From NCBI GenBank assembly GCA_900321795.1, contig ONXO01000079.1:1-7388 (forward strand): a stretch of 7,388 nt of DNA, given 5' to 3'. Source of the DNA: an uncultured Eubacteriales bacterium. GTDB lineage: Bacteria; Bacillota_I; Bacilli_A; RF39; UBA660. A program made the position numbers and the translations under genes. Below are positions 6,268 to 7,388 of this stretch, piece by piece (the first letter of the stretch is position 1; each line of letters opens with the position of its first letter). The notes under the pieces were generated by a model. It was not told where the DNA came from and did not search any database. It saw nothing but the letters and a program-made list of their open reading frames with translations.

Positions 6268-7383
6268 ATGAATCTAAATTTTAAAATAATTAAGCAATCA
6301 AGTAGAAATATGGCTAGATTAGGAGAATTTACTACAAAATGGGGTGTTAGTAAAACTCCTATGTTCATGCCTGTTGGAACTCAAGCTACAGTTAAAACAC
6401 TAAATCCAGAAGAACTTAAAGAAGCTGGTGCAAATGTTGTTTTATCTAATACTTATCATTTGTGGTTAAGGCCTGGAGAAGACATTGTACAAAAGGCAGG
6501 CGGACTTCATGAGTTTATGAATTATAAAAATGGGCCAATGCTTACTGATAGCGGAGGTTTCCAAGTCTTTTCTTTAGCTGAAAAGAAAAATATAAAAGAG
6601 GAAGGAGTTTATTTTAAGAGTCATATTGATGGAAGTAATTTATTCCTTTCACCAGAAAAATCTATTGAGATTCAAAATAAACTAGGTGCAGATATAATAA
6701 TGAGTTTTGATGAGTGCCCACCATATCCAGCTAGTTATGATTACATGAAAAATAGTGTAGAAAGAACTCTTAGATGGGCTAAAAGAGGCAAAGAAGTTCA
6801 TACTAACCCGGAGCAAGCTTTATTTGGAATTGTGCAAGGCGGTGAATACGAAGATTTAAGAAGATATTCAGCTGAAGAAACTGTAAAAATAGGATTTGAT
6901 GGATATTCTGTAGGTGGAGCAGCTGTTGGTGAAACTAAAGAAGTTCAATATAAAGAAGTTGAATATGCGACTAAGTATCTTCCAAAAGATAAAGTAAGAT
7001 ATTTGATGGGTGTAGGAGATCCTATTGATTTAATTGAGGGAGTTATGAGAGGCATTGATATTTTTGACTGTGTAGCACCAACTAGAATAGCTAGACATGG
7101 AAATGCTCATACAAGAGATGGAAAAATCAATTTAAGAAATCAAAAATACAAAGAAGATTTTACACCAATAGAAAAAGAATGCGATTGCTATGCTTGCAGA
7201 AATTTTACAAAAGCATACATTAGGCATCTAATAATAAGTGAAGAAGTTCTGGGACAAAGATTGCTTTCAATACACAATATACGTTTTTTAACCAGATTGA
7301 TGGAAGACATTAGAAGCAATATTGAAACAGACACTCTTGAAGAATTTAGAGAAGACTTTAAAAATAGATATTATAATAAATAG
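6268..7383 (+). CDS. tgt: Queuine (preQ1) tRNA-ribosyltransferase
   Basis: Bacterial Tgt exchanges guanine-34 of tRNA(Asp/Asn/His/Tyr) for preQ1, the committed step of queuosine formation. Counting from the ATG at 6268 there are 371 residues, the usual length. Visible motifs are PMFMPVGTQATVK (31-43), NTYHLWLRPG (61-70), LTDSGGFQVFSL with catalytic Asp94, SFDECPPYP with Asp148, GIVQGGEY (187-194), GVGDP (248-252), FDCVAPTR with nucleophile Asp267, and the zinc site Cys305, Cys307, Cys310 and His336 (CDCYAC then SIHN). All catalytic and zinc ligands are present. An in-frame ATG at 6250 adds MLLVLF, but family N-termini fit 6268 better, and 6250 would overlap the putative -10. GTG 6259 is a third option. 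Unlike its neighbours it has no clear Shine-Dalgarno. The stop is TAG. Confidence 0.96.
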   Translation: MNLNFKIIKQSSRNMARLGEFTTKWGVSKTPMFMPVGTQATVKTLNPEELKEAGANVVLSNTYHLWLRPGEDIVQKAGGLHEFMNYKNGPMLTDSGGFQVFSLAEKKNIKEEGVYFKSHIDGSNLFLSPEKSIEIQNKLGADIIMSFDECPPYPASYDYMKNSVERTLRWAKRGKEVHTNPEQALFGIVQGGEYEDLRRYSAEETVKIGFDGYSVGGAAVGETKEVQYKEVEYATKYLPKDKVRYLMGVGDPIDLIEGVMRGIDIFDCVAPTRIARHGNAHTRDGKINLRNQKYKEDFTPIEKECDCYACRNFTKAYIRHLIISEEVLGQRLLSIHNIRFLTRLMEDIRSNIETDTLEEFREDFKNRYYNK

Positions 7384-7388
7384 GAGAA
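7382..7388 (+). promoter_or_regulatory. Shine-Dalgarno for a gene beyond the right edge
   Basis: AGGAGAA overlaps the tgt stop codon TAG and is a strong ribosome-binding sequence with no start codon left in the window. It suggests another gene immediately downstream in the same operon. In many Bacillota this would be yajC followed by the sec genes; that identity is a guess from usual gene order. Confidence 0.45.

Overview
This is an AT-rich stretch whose Arg codons are mostly AGA, with good Shine-Dalgarno sites before most genes and standard-code stops (TAA, one TAG). Low GC, a TBP-domain RNase HIII (RnhC), a CvpA gene divergent from rnhC, and queA/tgt close together point to a low-GC Gram-positive bacterium (Bacillota), possibly Bacilli or a Mollicutes-related lineage. 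The lineage is inferred from gene content only.

Layout. (1) Positions 1-2465, +: mutS, missing its first residues off the left edge. (2) 2467-2510: a strong two-part hairpin terminator shared by two convergent genes. (3) 2507-3421, -: rnhC, ribonuclease HIII. (4) 3422-3524: divergent intergenic region with promoter-like elements on both strands. (5) 3525-4364, +: a two-gene membrane unit, a CvpA-family protein followed with no gap by a single PspC-domain protein, ending in a terminator at 4365-4393. (6) 4401-5925, +: an extended -10 promoter, then queA, then an unrecognised 145-residue gene overlapping the end of queA by 11 bases. (7) 5891-6198, -: a short reading frame, apparently broken by a 4-base tandem duplication, with its own terminator. 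It fills most of what otherwise looks like a 324-base gap. (8) 6243-7383, +: tgt, followed at the right edge by a Shine-Dalgarno sequence for another gene.

Functional themes. MutS (mismatch recognition) and RNase HIII (removal of RNA from DNA hybrids) both maintain the genome, but they are convergent neighbours rather than an operon. QueA and Tgt belong to the same pathway: Tgt exchanges the wobble guanine of tRNA(Asp/Asn/His/Tyr) for preQ1, and QueA then builds epoxyqueuosine from SAM. CvpA and PspC are small membrane proteins of uncertain role, probably co-transcribed and translationally coupled.

Most of the window is ordinary housekeeping DNA, and I see no mobile element, CRISPR array, RNA gene or obvious new multi-gene system. 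The most notable item is the small antisense gene between the 145-residue ORF and tgt. It encodes a hydrophobic N-terminal segment followed by a hydrophilic domain, and deleting one copy of a TAGA duplication restores a single 90-residue frame.
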